Positions 48,788 to 60,100 of a DNA stretch of 64,000 bases are shown here, one piece after another. Position 1 is the stretch's first letter. Each line of letters opens with the position of its first letter. The notes under the pieces were generated by a model. That model did not search any database and was not told where the DNA came from. It saw nothing but the letters and a program-made list of their open reading frames with translations. A program made the position numbers and the translations under genes. Source of the DNA: Leucaena leucocephala (taxonomy: Eukaryota > Streptophyta > Magnoliopsida > Fabales > Fabaceae); NCBI GenBank assembly GCA_037074615.1, contig CM073527.1:25234848-25298847 (forward strand). The letters run 5' to 3'.

Positions 48788-50279
48788 CTGTGGAAGAAGA
48801 AGAAGCAGAGATAAGAAGATTATTGTACGTGTGCGTTTGCTAGCTAAGCGTAACGAGGATTCATCAGTTTTATATTATGTGAAAGTGAAAGGGGATCGTA
48901 ACGAAAGCACGGGGTTGAGAATTTGAAAGTGTCACGTCTTGACTTATGAATATTTGGGAATCTACGACATGTGAACATTGTTGAGTGCATTAAAGAAAAC
49001 ATTCTTCTTTTTAAGGGATACCATGCTAACAAGGTGTCAAGTGGTTGTTGGGCGAGCTTGACTGAGGAAGAGTTAAAAGGACAAAAGATATTATCTCGGA
49101 TGGTAAAAACAATAGAATAGCCATTAGTAGTGGGTTGGAGAATTGGCGGGTTTCTACTCCACATTTGTCGGTCGTGAATAATTCTGCGAGTGCAACCAAA
49201 GGAACAAGTCAAACCAAAAACGGATCCCGTGGCGCCCCAGAATCGCCTTGAAACCAATCAAATACACATAATAATTAAAAAAAAACTGAGCATTTTAATT
49301 GGTTTTTGGTTGACCAAGAACTAAATGATTACCACTTAGTTATGTGTGGCCTTGGTAAAAACTCAGCTTTGACATTGTTGTTTTTGATGGAAGGTCCCAG
49401 TCCATTGAAAATGATCGCACTGCACGAACATGCTAGTGTGACGAAGATAAGTCCGCAATAATAATGAGAGGTCCGGCCCCTTACCGACATCATTGTGGTT
49501 AATTACCGGTATATATTCATATAAAAAGGACTAATAAAAGAGGATTATGTAGGAGACGCAGGCCTTTTCGATTTATAATATATTTAATTTAAATATATTA
49601 TCTATACTCATTTTTTGTGATCAAGAAACTCAAATAATTAACAACACATGCACGGGGCACGGAACTAATAAGTAATATAATGGGGGTCTCACGTTCAAGG
49701 TTCAACGGATCACGGGTCCGGGGAACCACACATCAGGGCCAAGACGCTGCTTTACGAGGTTCTTCACATCTATGCACTGTAATCATATTTTAAACTATTC
49801 AGAGTTAACATGATTTCGACACGAGAACAATATTACAAAAATAATATTTTTTAAATATTAATATATAATATATTTAACTAATTAATCAAATTAATAAAAT
49901 TAATTAATATAATATTTTTTAAAAAATATTATAACTGTCTTCTTTAACTCAATCTTGCGTTATTTTACTTTATTATTATAATGAGGATGTGAATAGAAAT
50001 AATTTAAAATAAATTAAAAAATATAAAAAATATATCTTATATTCATAATAAAAATTAACTCTCCATATTTTATATTGTTTCCTCTATACTAAATATAAAT
50101 ACAAAATATTTTACCACACGTAAAACTTGATGTGTAGAACCGGAGGAGGAAGTATAATGTAATGAGATGGTGAGGCTATTGAAGTAGTTAGTAAATAGGA
50201 GACATTCAGTACTAAACAGATTCAAGATTGGTGTTGTGATCTCACTCAATCTTTCTCGTCCGGTCTAAGGTAATGGCCA

Positions 50280-50470
50280 ATTTTTTTTTTATAACAAAAT
50301 TTTAAAAATGAATAAGATTAACTTATAATTTAAGAATAACATAAAGTCTCATTTTCTCTTCAACGATATTAATATTGAGTAATGCAAGCTATCAAACATA
50401 AATCTAGACATTCAAAAGTTATAATACTTCTCTAAATATTATAATTAGAATTATAATAAAATATTACTTC
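50280..50470 (-). repeat. SINE-like dispersed repeat, decayed copy
   Basis: Shares TCTCTTCAACGATATTAATATTGAGTAA-type blocks (in reverse orientation) with the copies at 29760 and 1336. A thymine run lies at one end. Confidence 0.55.
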
Positions 50471-50564
50471 AAGAAATTAAACAACTTAAAAAAGAAAAAA
50501 ATGTCTGACCGCCTCACCTGAAAAACAAATCCATCCACGTGATTTTTTTGTTGCTACAACACGT

Positions 50565-50775
50565 AATTTTTTTTGTTACATTTGTTAAAAAGGGATTATA
50601 TCTACTTACAATATAAAAATAAGATAAAATATCTATTTCTTCTAAACGATAATAATATTAAGTAAGACGAGTCGTCTACTGTCTTCAAATATAAATTTAT
50701 GTACTAACAAATTAAAATAACTCTTCAAATATTATAATTAAAATTATAATTAAATAATATTTTTAAAAATTAAAT
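50565..50775 (-). repeat. SINE-like dispersed repeat, decayed copy
   Basis: Same block order as the neighbouring copy: AAAATAAGATAAAAT, CTAAACGATAATAATATTAA, then AAATATAAATTTATGTACT and AATATTATAATTA. Confidence 0.55.
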
Positions 50776-51039
50776 ATATTTTAAATAATTGAATATTTTA
50801 AATCCCCACAACACATGAGATTCAATGATAAGAAGTTAGAGGGGAGCTGGGCCTGGCATGGCACGGATCGCTTTCTCGATGAATAATACGCAAATTTCAT
50901 GAAAAGTCTAAAGAAAATATAAATGTCGAACAGTCAGCTTGTATATTGTGTTAAAACCAAAAAAAGAATAAAGAATAACAACGAACTCTATACACTATGC
51001 AAGAGGGTAAATAGATCGCGGTTAATAAATGTTCAATTT

Positions 51040-51200
51040 TTATATATATATATATATTTTTAAAAAAATAAATCTATTCGTAGTCTAAAAATAAGATAAA
51101 ATCTTATTTTTTTAAATAATATAAATATCAAACAGAATAAATTATCTATTATATTTATATATAAATTTAAATATTTAAAAACACATATCTTCAAATATTC
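51040..51200 (-). repeat. SINE-like dispersed repeat, most decayed copy
   Basis: AAAAATAAGATAAAATCTTA and the following spacing match the two copies to its left, but the GC content has nearly vanished. Its edges are uncertain. Confidence 0.45.
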
Positions 51201-51582
51201 CAATTCTATTTTATTCTTATCTCTTTTAATATATATATCTTTATATCACTTCAATTTTTGATAATCTCTTAAAAAAAGTTAATTTTTAATTTATCAGGTA
51301 GGATACCACTTTCTAACAAAAAAAATCATAAAATTATCATATCCTCTTTTACTTATAAACAGAAAAATATTTCTCATTAATAAAATTAATTTAAATAATA
51401 AATAGTTTAATATCATTTATTAAATTTAAATATAGCAGAGTAAAGCTTTTAAGTTTATAATTAAAAAAAAAAAAGATGTTTGTCTCTTGCACGTGCATAT
51501 ATGCATCGCACTTGTTTGTTCTTTTTAAAAAAACAATTATATTAATTTTTATATTATTTAGTTAATAGCAATACAATATCAC

Positions 51583-51654
51583 GGGTGTTCGGTCTAGTGG
51601 CATGATTCTCGCTTCAAGTGCGAGAGGTCGTGAGTTCAACTCTCGAAACACCCG
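51583..51654 (+). tRNA. tRNA gene with a proline-like body and anticodon CAA
   Basis: 72 nt. The acceptor stem GGGTGTT/AACACCC pairs perfectly (7 bp), and the anticodon stem CTCGC/GCGAG pairs perfectly (5 bp). The loop TTCAAGT gives anticodon CAA (leucine). The T loop TTCAACT fits TTCRA, but its stem has one mismatch and one wobble. Position 8, normally T, is C. There is no long variable arm, so it is not a normal tRNA-Leu. The sequence and arms resemble plant nuclear tRNA-Pro, whose loops read TTNGGGT. Two G-to-A changes would convert CGG to CAA. A CAA triplet sits just upstream, as in active plant tRNA genes, and the first T run for Pol III termination is at about 51690-51696. It could be a functional variant or a young pseudogene. 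Confidence 0.75.
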
Positions 51655-51825
51655 TCATACATCTCTTGTCGTTCCTGACGACGTGTCATTTTTTTAGGCC
51701 TTCACCAATTACGCAGTTTGGACTCTATATTAGGGTTTCGGCGCGCGGTTGTTTCAATTTTCAGTCCTCAAATCTCCCGTGTCTTTGCGAACTACCGTCC
51801 TCTTTCACTGAAACTTAACACCACC

Positions 51826-53379
51826 ATGAGCAGGTCAGGTCAACCTCCGGATCTAAAGAAGTAAGTATTGCTTACATCGGATTGTACCTCAATTTCACTA
51901 ACATATATATTCTGTATCTAGTTCTCATATATCGGAGAAGTATTAATCTTTTCTTATTCTTTTCTCTGTGGTATTCGACAGGTATATGGACAAGAAGCTC
52001 CAAAGTAAGTTTGTTTTTTGTGCTTTTCGAATTCTTTATTTTCTTAGGAGTTGTTTCTGAGCTTACTTGTGGCAACTGAAGTATTCAGTATTCTGGAGTT
52101 GATTTTATCTTTGTAGTTTTTGCGATCTATCGTTCTAATGTTGTTTGTGCCAATTCAAAGTTCCTTCGAGGGCTTGCCGAATGCCCTAGATTTTCATTTG
52201 GGATTCATTGGTACCGCAGAGAGTATATTTCACTGTCTTGTTCATAGTTTTGGTCCTTTGAACTAAGGGAACCTTCGTAGCCCAATCGCCAGTGTTCTAG
52301 GTTGTTATGATTTTATTTACTTGATAGCTGATAATATTTATTTAGCAGATTAGCTTTTCAAATATTGTAACCTACTTAAGAAGTGAAGTATTAAATGTGA
52401 AAATTTGAGCCAAAAAATTGAAATAAATATTAATTGGGGGGTGTTAATCTGTAACGAAGAACCCATGGTGGAATCTTAACAAAGCTGTCTGTGACTGTAC
52501 TCTAAATCAGATGTCGGACTCGAAAGACTAAATATTATGCTCAAAGGTGTGAAGACCTTATTGTTATTAGATTTCTGAATTTGGTTTAAGTTAACTTAAG
52601 ACAATGTAAAATAAACAGCAGTGGGGTTATTACTTTGGCCTAGATGAGAGGAAAGGCAGAAGATTATAATAATGGAGCTTGAAATATCTGTAGAATCATA
52701 TGAAAGAGTCTTAGTTTGAAGCCTATTTCATTTTGATATGTTGTGAGCGTGTTGTTGTCAACTTTTCCCCCTTTCTATGTTCATCTGGTTCTGAAAAGGA
52801 TAAATTATTAACTTCCTATAAGACATGGAGGCGAGCGTTTCAAAGGTCCTCATGATCAGATCATCGGCACCAGAGGTGGGTGCCTTGACCCAGCCTTGGA
52901 GCGGGTGAGGTGTTGGGCTGGCATATGTCCCGCCTCTGCCTCCATTCCTATTGCAGCAGCTATGCTATCTTAAACATGTCTGCTTATTATCCATGACTTT
53001 CCTTCTGAAGCATGCATGTGTTCATATGGTTAAACCTTTGAAATCACCATAAAAAAATTATGCATATTGTGTTTCAATGCAGTTAAACTGAATGCCAATC
53101 GGATGATTATTGGCACACTTAGGGGATTTGACCAGTTCATGAACCTAGTTGTTGACAATACTGTGGAGGTGAATGGCAATGAGAAAACTGACATAGGGAT
53201 GGTGGTAGGTTCTTATTCTTTCTATTCTCTGCTTTACGATCAGTAGTAAAGATCTTACTGCCTCTAGCTTGCAAATCCTATCAATTTTAAGTTGTTTATG
53301 TTCCCTACTGCTGCAGGTTATCAGAGGAAATAGTGTAGTCACTGTCGAGGCACTTGAACCTGTTAACAGGGCTCAGTGA
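51826..53379 (+). CDS. SNRPG: Small nuclear ribonucleoprotein G (SmG)
   Basis: Four exons (51826-51860, 51982-52004, 53083-53204, 53317-53379) give 80 residues, the exact usual length. The protein begins MSRSGQPPDLKKYMDKKLQ. Sm1 includes LNANRMIIGTLRGFDQFMN, and Sm2 is IRGNSVVTVEALEPV, with the RGN RNA-binding loop intact. SmG is one of the seven Sm proteins forming the ring on spliceosomal U snRNAs, in the nucleus. Exon 2 is only 23 nt. The start codon lies 172 bases after the tRNA gene, so the two genes share their upstream DNA. Confidence 0.97.
52825..52945. other. GC-rich inverted-repeat segment in SmG intron 2
   Basis: A GC-rich island in an AT-rich intron, bounded by ATGGAGGC and its exact inverse GCCTCCAT. 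Inside is GGCACC...GGTGCC (about 52866-52884). It may be a tiny foldback element or a structured RNA. No known snoRNA boxes are seen. Confidence 0.35.
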
Positions 53380-53587
53380 CTCCTGGTTTATGTTCACATC
53401 CATTATGCTTCGATTGGCATGTATTTGAAATAGGAATTGTTGAGATATGCTAACACTGGATCCTTATGATGGCAATTTGTGTGCAAATCAAATTTGTCAC
53501 CTCATAAAACCTTTAGATTGACCTAACTCAACTAAATGATGTTTATACTTTATATATCACTTTTAGTTGGATTTGAATTTTAATGTA

Positions 53588-53605
53588 TTGCATTTTACTG
53601 TGCGC
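53588..53605. repeat. Left 18-bp target site duplication of the LINE fragment
   Basis: TTGCATTTTACTGTGCGC, repeated exactly at 53785-53802. Confidence 0.85.
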
Positions 53606-53784
53606 TCAACAAGAATGCTCAATGAGAAAGGAGTAGAGGAAGGCCAAAGAGAATACTTAACGAGGTTATTGAGCGGGATCTTTTGGTTAATAATCTATCT
53701 AAAGATTTAGTTTTGGATAGAGTACAATGGCGTCGTATGATCCATAGTCGATCTTATTTAATGGGATAAGATTTATTATTATTG
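53606..53784 (+). mobile_element. 5'-truncated LINE (RTE-like) insertion, 179 bp
   Basis: The reading SRGRPKRILNEVIERDLLV... DRVQWRRMIH (about 53628-53747) matches the last residues of plant LINE reverse-transcriptase polyproteins, downstream of the RT domain. The 3' end is a short TTA/TTG tail, as in RTE-type LINEs. A perfect 18-bp direct repeat flanks the segment. Truncation, tail and duplication together show target-primed insertion. Position: about 230 bases after the SmG stop codon. Confidence 0.85.
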
Positions 53785-53802
53785 TTGCATTTTACTGTGC
53801 GC
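53785..53802. repeat. Right 18-bp target site duplication of the LINE fragment
   Basis: Exact copy of 53588-53605, immediately after the TTA/TTG tail. Confidence 0.85.
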
Positions 53803-56669
53803 GACCGGGTGAATCCTATGTATATGGGGTAAAACGCACATGTTATCCTGGCTCAACTTAAGCATTGGTGATATTGGGCATTAACATAAAATTAGGCTCG
53901 CCCTCTGTGGTTGAAAGCGTTGCAAGTGAAGAGGCAGCGTCTAAGGTCTGCATTTCTCTCACCTTGGTCTCAATCCCAAACTTCCCTTTGTACGTTAGAA
54001 CACCTGACCCAGGGTTTCTCTCTTCCCCATTTCTTGCTATCTGATCGTATCCTTTTACCGTTCCCCCAAAATTTGCTCTTCCATGTCTTGCGGCTTCATT
54101 GTAACCCGTTCAGTGAGGGATGGCTATCGTGAGGCTATCCCTGCCTCTCTGTGAGCTCCTCGCTTCCATCCTTGAATGATTGAAACCGTTAACTGTGGGC
54201 ATGTGATGCGCTCTCACATAAAGTAAACGTCATAGGGAGAAGTTGGCCTCAAAAAGAAAAGGAAAAGGAAATAAATTCAAAGTGGGGAAGAGTAAAGCAG
54301 ACTTCAACTAAGGCGGACAGCTCTGACATGGGATATTAAGATAATAATGATTATCGTACAATCCGAAACAGAAAATCGGGTGCTTATATAAAGTGATAAT
54401 TTCCTGAAACTGGAACCATTCCCAGTTATTAGTGCGGCAAAAGACTTGCGTAGAACCAGCAAATTTCCACAACAGTCTTGCATCCCATTTTAAACTGAAG
54501 CATGAATCAATTATGTTATTCCAAGAGACCACAATGGTATAATTCTTCCCTTAAATTGGATCTTCAGTGTTTTATAAAGGCTTCATCAGGCCTAAAAATA
54601 AAGTATCCTACAAAGGCTCCCGCTAGCCGCTACGTACCGTCTCTTTTAAATGTCATTGTTCTTCGTATCTTGCGACTTAGTGCAACGGGCGAGATCCAGG
54701 GTGTCCTTCGATGCACAATCATCTTTCCTCCAGAGGCTCCTGTAAAGTAACTCCCAAGTATCTTCCTTTAGCATTGTATCCGTTGAGGGAAAAAACTTAT
54801 TCCTCCCTCTAGCCCCTCATATGCTCCCTCAACAAAATTCTACAGGTCGGTCCTTTTGCTTCAATATCTCCTATACTTCAAACAACTATTTGATTAATTA
54901 ACATTTATTTGCTTGTCCTATCCGATGCATTATTTTTTGAAAGGTTTCTATGATTGTTGTAATTAGAGAAATGGTAGCTATTTCAGGAACAGTAATCATA
55001 GCAAAAGCAACAGGGTTTAGTGTTAGTTATATACTAGTTCTCTAGTATTTAATATATGACTTAATTTTAAAGTTGATATTGATTATAAATATAAGATTTA
55101 TTTTCTATATTTATCAATTTTTTATAAATTATTCTTATTGATATTTCTTTAACAATAATCAAATAAAATAAGGAGATATAGTTAAAAAAGATAATTATAG
55201 TATTTTAAAAAAATATATTATATTAACTAATTTATTTAATTTAATTAAATAATTTTATATTAAAAATTAGAGGAGTATCTTTTATGAATAGCCACCACCC
55301 CGGGGAAAACACCATTTACCTCTCCGAATGCATATGGATTAAGAACTTATCAGAAAATCAATCAAAGCTTGCAAAAGATAGAAGCAACTAACGTTTAAAT
55401 GATTTGGATTTGGAGTAAATCATGTTGTCATTTGATAACGTAGTTAGTGCTTGCAGAAGATAGAAGCTTGCTGTGAATTATACAGGACATGATTAACAAA
55501 AGAATGGGGCCAAGCAGCGAAAAATAGAAAAGCTATCATGAAGATGATATTTCCCCTCAACTACAAGATTTTCATTTTCCGATGTTATAACTCCCTCGTG
55601 AAAATATCCATAAACATTCTTATCTGTTTTCTCGCTAAGGGACCCAAACAATGAAAACAACACTGATAGCGAAGATTAAGGACATAGGGAGACAGCATGA
55701 TATAATTGGTGGACCACGGTATTCACAGTAACTTTGCATTATTGGAGTTACTTCTTTTAATAAGACAAAACTTAGGAGTCTAGGCCTTGGTCAGGGCGTC
55801 TTAACTGTGTACCCTGAAATGGCCACACAAATATGTAATTAAGACGAAAAGATTAAAAAATGGGATAATTCCCCCAAAAAGGCAAGAAATGAATTGGGTG
55901 CACCCAAGCCTTTAGTGTCTCTTTCAAGCGTGTCAAGATCATTGAATAATTAGACGTAGATTGCTCTTGCGTTATTCTTCTTTAAATGGACGCTAATTAA
56001 GTGATTAAGTAGTATGAATAAAAGGAAAACAAATTATGCTTCATTTTTGTAAGGCGTCTCTAATTTTCAACGTTGTATTGGATCACATTTTACCAACTTA
56101 AGTTGATTTTTTGTTTAACTTTAAAGTTTAAACTATAATAAAACAAAGCACGGCTCTGAATAAGGTTGGATGGGGTAACGTAGAAAACATAACTTGCCGA
56201 CTCAGATAATACTGGATCACGAGGTTACTTTGAACTTTGCTAATAATGTGTCCAATGCTAATCATGTTTAGTAACAAGAAAAAATAGTGCCTTTTTTTTT
56301 TTTCCACGGGATGAAGTCCACTTTGAGGCTTAGTAAATTTATGACCCTACTCAATTTTTTTTTTTTTAAGATGGAAAATCACTATTCTTTTCATTTTCCT
56401 TCTTACTCCACCACCTCTCGGTCCAACCACCTCTCTTTCTCTCTCGTTACAATCTTCTGATCCTTTTTCCCAATCGAGAATCTGGACCCATTCCCTTCTT
56501 TTTGTCCCTCCGTAACCTAAAGCCAGCCGGAGAGGAAGGTACAGTGATGATGAAATCCTCTCACCTTCCAAAACCCTTTCTTGAATCAAACTCCACTCCA
56601 CCATATTCATACCAAAATCTTGGCTTATCTCGCACAATAGAATAAACTAAGACTTGGCCCAACCGCAAT
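53803..56669. other. Gene-poor interval between SmG/LINE and RopGAP
   Basis: No supported gene or RNA. A less AT-rich part (53880-54240, 54560-54740) has short open frames without family resemblance. 55030-55290 is AT-rich. The last 300 bases, with CT-rich patches, are the likely RopGAP leader and promoter. Confidence 0.55.
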
Positions 56670-59600
56670 ATGACTGAAATACTCCAATCTCCATCTCACT
56701 TGCCTTCGACCTCAAGCTCTTCCAGTCCATGTGGGCGAATCACACCCAATGATGGGTCTCATTCGGGTTCCCTTATTAACAGTCCCACAGTAGATGAAAG
56801 GGTACAGGTTCAGTTGGGTGCGGAGGAGGTCGAAGAGGAGGAAGGTCAAGTACGGGACAGGAAAAGGAAAGAAAGAGACAGAGAGGGAGATCAGCTGTCT
56901 ATTTTGACGCTTTTGGTTACTGCTTTCAGGAAATCTTTGATTGGGTGTAGTACTAGTAGAGGACAGCTCTCTTCCATGGAGATTGGATGGCCTTCCAATG
57001 TCAGCCATGTTGCGCATGTTACCTTCGATCGCTTTCATGGTTTTCTTGGATTGCCTGTGGAATTTGAACCCGAAGTTCCCAGACGAGCTCCTAGCGCCAG
57101 GTCAGCTGATATGAAATTGCTGAATTTGTTGCTAAATGTATTCTGTGTAATAGGATTTGAAGAATCTTTCTCTTTTATGCTTAGTAGTAATTAATTCTGT
57201 ATGCGTTATTCGATAATATCTAGTTGTTTATCTGTTTTACGGATGCGAATGTTCCTATCTTCATGAAATTCTTTCCAGAATCCTTTTATAAACATATATG
57301 ATTCCATTCAAATTCATGCCTTAAGAACGGTAATTTCATTGGCTATGTGGCTGTTGGTTGACCACGAAAATCCAACGCAAGCGTTTTCTTTGAAAAATCC
57401 ACTTTCGGTGGCTCCGTTTTTTTCTTGGTCCTAAAAAAATTACTAATTGTACTCAAACGATGTTTTTCTATAATAACAAATGACATGGCAGCATTATGCA
57501 GGTTTGTTTAATCAGATGAAAACGGAAAATTTGGAATTCATATTATTGTCAGGATTTGTTTGATTATCTCATCTATTGCAAAACTATGCCCAAGTTACTG
57601 CTATTTTATTTCAAACCAATTGTTTTCACATTACAAACTAAGCTTGCATGGCATTTTTGCACTGTGAAATACCCTGTGGAAGGCCTGACAGACAGACGCC
57701 ACAGAAAAATCTTCTAATTCAGTGTAGTTTATGATCTAATACCCTCTTTATTGGTTAAATTAAATCTTGCATACAGGCTGCAAAGAGTCCTTTGTCTCCC
57801 TTATCTGTATGGAAGGATAGTGAAATCTTATATCACAGTTGGCATTTGTAGTACCTTTATTTATAAATACCTGCAGTCAGATATCAAAGAACAATATGAA
57901 TGCCAATATGCTAAGTTGAAATCTCTTGATGCAAGGTGAACTTACACTGCGGTTGTGGTTCTCTTATCATAATCCTTACTGTTGAAATCTGATAGCAGCT
58001 AAATATATCTCTTATGTTTGAACTTGGTAGAACTTGATTCAAGTAGTGCACTTTTAAGTAAAGTTTTGTGAATTTATGCTGTTAATATGATAAGGACTCG
58101 TCAATATGTGACATGTCTAATATAAAAAGCTATTTGCGACATATCATAAAGAAACAATGGTGATTGTATTTTCACGTGTGTTAATATGCCCTTGGTGGCA
58201 TATCATTAATGTATCGGCTATCTAAATTTAGCTGATTCATCATCTATTATGGTGGCATTATCTACTTGATTCATATGACATGTCTGATGAATGCATCCAT
58301 ACTTATCCTATCATTCTGTTGAGTTTTAATATATTTTATTTTATTATCCACAGTGCAAGTGTTTTTGGGGTTTCGACAGAATCTATGCAACTTTCTTTTG
58401 ATGCCAGAGGAAATAGTGTACCCACAATACTCCTGTTATTGCAAAGACAACTGTATGCACAAGGAGGCCTGCAGGTATTTAGCATTGCATATTCTTTCCT
58501 ACCATTCTTGGTTAGTGTCCAATGTTAGTTTAAACTACTATGTTGCTTGGTCAAATATTTCTGATCAAGGGATTTGAAAACTAAGAGTTTTCTCTGATGT
58601 TCATTTCTTAGATTGCAACAAGGCTTGTGCATAGTTCACTGTTTGATAACGTGAAATATTGAAACTTCACATGCAGGCTGAAGGAATCTTCAGAATTAAT
58701 GCTGAGAATGGTCAAGAAGAGTATGTGAGGGAACAATTAAACAGAGGAGTAGTACCAGATGGCATTGATGTGCACTGCTTGGCAGGCCTTATAAAGGTAT
58801 TACCAGGTTTATTCTTCCTTTTTTCCCCTGAACTGTTTGGAAAAAGTATTCGTAATTAAGTTCCTAGATTATATTGTTTTGGTGCGATATTGTTAAGTTG
58901 GCATCCATTTGCAGAGCTCATTTTAACTCATTAAGGGAGCTATTTCAAGAGTGATAACTGCACGAATTTGATCTAGTGATGTTCTTTTGCAGGCTTGGTT
59001 CAGAGAACTTCCAACTGGAGTACTGGACCCTCTTTCACCAGAGCAGGTAATGCGGTCTCAGTCTGAAGAAGAATGTGCTCAACTTGTGAGGCTTCTTCCA
59101 CCAACAGAAGCTGCTCTGCTGGATTGGGCAATAAACCTAATGGCTGATGTTGCTCAACTGGAACATTTGAACAAGATGAGTGCACGTAATATTGCAATGG
59201 TTTTTGCACCGAATATGACTCAAGTAAGCTTTGCATTGTTTGTTATACTCATCCATGTTATTTTGATTAAATTTTTAATCTGATAAAGTTACGTTAACCC
59301 TGGTGAATATATCAATTATTTTCTTCAGTGCTGTAAATTCGATTTGCTTTCATATCTTATCCAAATTTTGGTTTATGTTACTCTCATCATACATGTAAAC
59401 TATTATCCTTCTGTGCTAAAGCTGTGGTTGCTTTTCTTTTATAAAAATCATGGTATTGGTCAGTGTCCATGGCACAATGACTGACTACAATTCTAACATC
59501 TATGAACTACAGATGGCAGATCCCTTGACCGCGTTGATGTATGCAGTGCAAGTGATGAATTTTCTCAAGACTCTTGTCCTAAAGACACTGAGAGAAAGAG

Positions 59601-60100
59601 AGGAATCTATGGTAGAACCAAATCCCATTTCCAACCAAAATTCATTTGATGACGATTGGCACCAGAGCCCTTCCTACCTGGATTTCAAGGGTGGCAGTGA
59701 AGACGGAAATGACACCAGTGAAGAGGAGGAAAAAGTCATTGTTTCTGAGGAGCCTTCTTCACAAAGCCCAAGTCACCTTTCTGAAGATGGATCTGAAACT
59801 GAAACTGGGTCGAAAACTTTGCCAATATCTGCTGAAAATATCATTTCTTGGGGAAATCGGCTGCTAGTTGACAATTGCCCCTGCAATGTTTTCTCTCAAG
59901 TTAGCTTAAGTGGTCTGATGAAAGCGGATCAAGTCAATATTTGCAAGAGCAAAAACCTCCTGTTGAGCAAATCAAATACAGTGAAGTATTCTGAAAAGGT
60001 GATTGAGCTGCCGCTAGTAGGCAATGCAGAGAAGAACAGGGGAATTCCCATTATTGGGCGAATAAACTCTAGAACTGAATTGGCTGAAGCTTGGCGATGA
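56670..60100 (+). CDS. ROPGAP: Rho GTPase-activating protein for plant ROPs, with CRIB motif (RopGAP)
   Basis: Five exons (56670-57100, 58354-58474, 58677-58796, 58993-59223, 59513-60100) join in phase to 496 residues. A Ser-rich and acidic N-terminus precedes the CRIB motif (about 104-128: IGWPSNVSHVAHVTFDRF), which binds active ROP. The RhoGAP domain covers about 145-330, with the arginine finger Arg190 in EGIFRIN and the helix SARNIAMVFAPNMTQ. The C-terminal half is Ser/Glu-rich (SEDGNDTSEEEEK) and ends near GRINSRTELAEAW. CRIB plus RhoGAP is an arrangement found in plants. The protein speeds GTP hydrolysis by ROP GTPases at the plasma membrane and limits polar-growth and hypoxia signalling; this is family knowledge. 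Intron 1 is 1,253 bases. Confidence 0.95.

Larger units (their letters stand above)
48788..51582. other. AT-rich intergenic DNA between SAUR and the tRNA
   Basis: The SAUR promoter is on the left. From 49560 the sequence is strongly AT-rich. Three SINE-like copies in the same orientation lie at 50280-50470, 50565-50775 and 51040-51200. No gene seen. Confidence 0.6.

Noticed and set aside
48487..48814. Open frames overlapping the SAUR gene
   Set aside because: Shadows of the SAUR coding sequence.
54502..54750. 82-codon open frame and the mixed-composition stretch around it
   Set aside because: No similarity to known families and no start or splice context.
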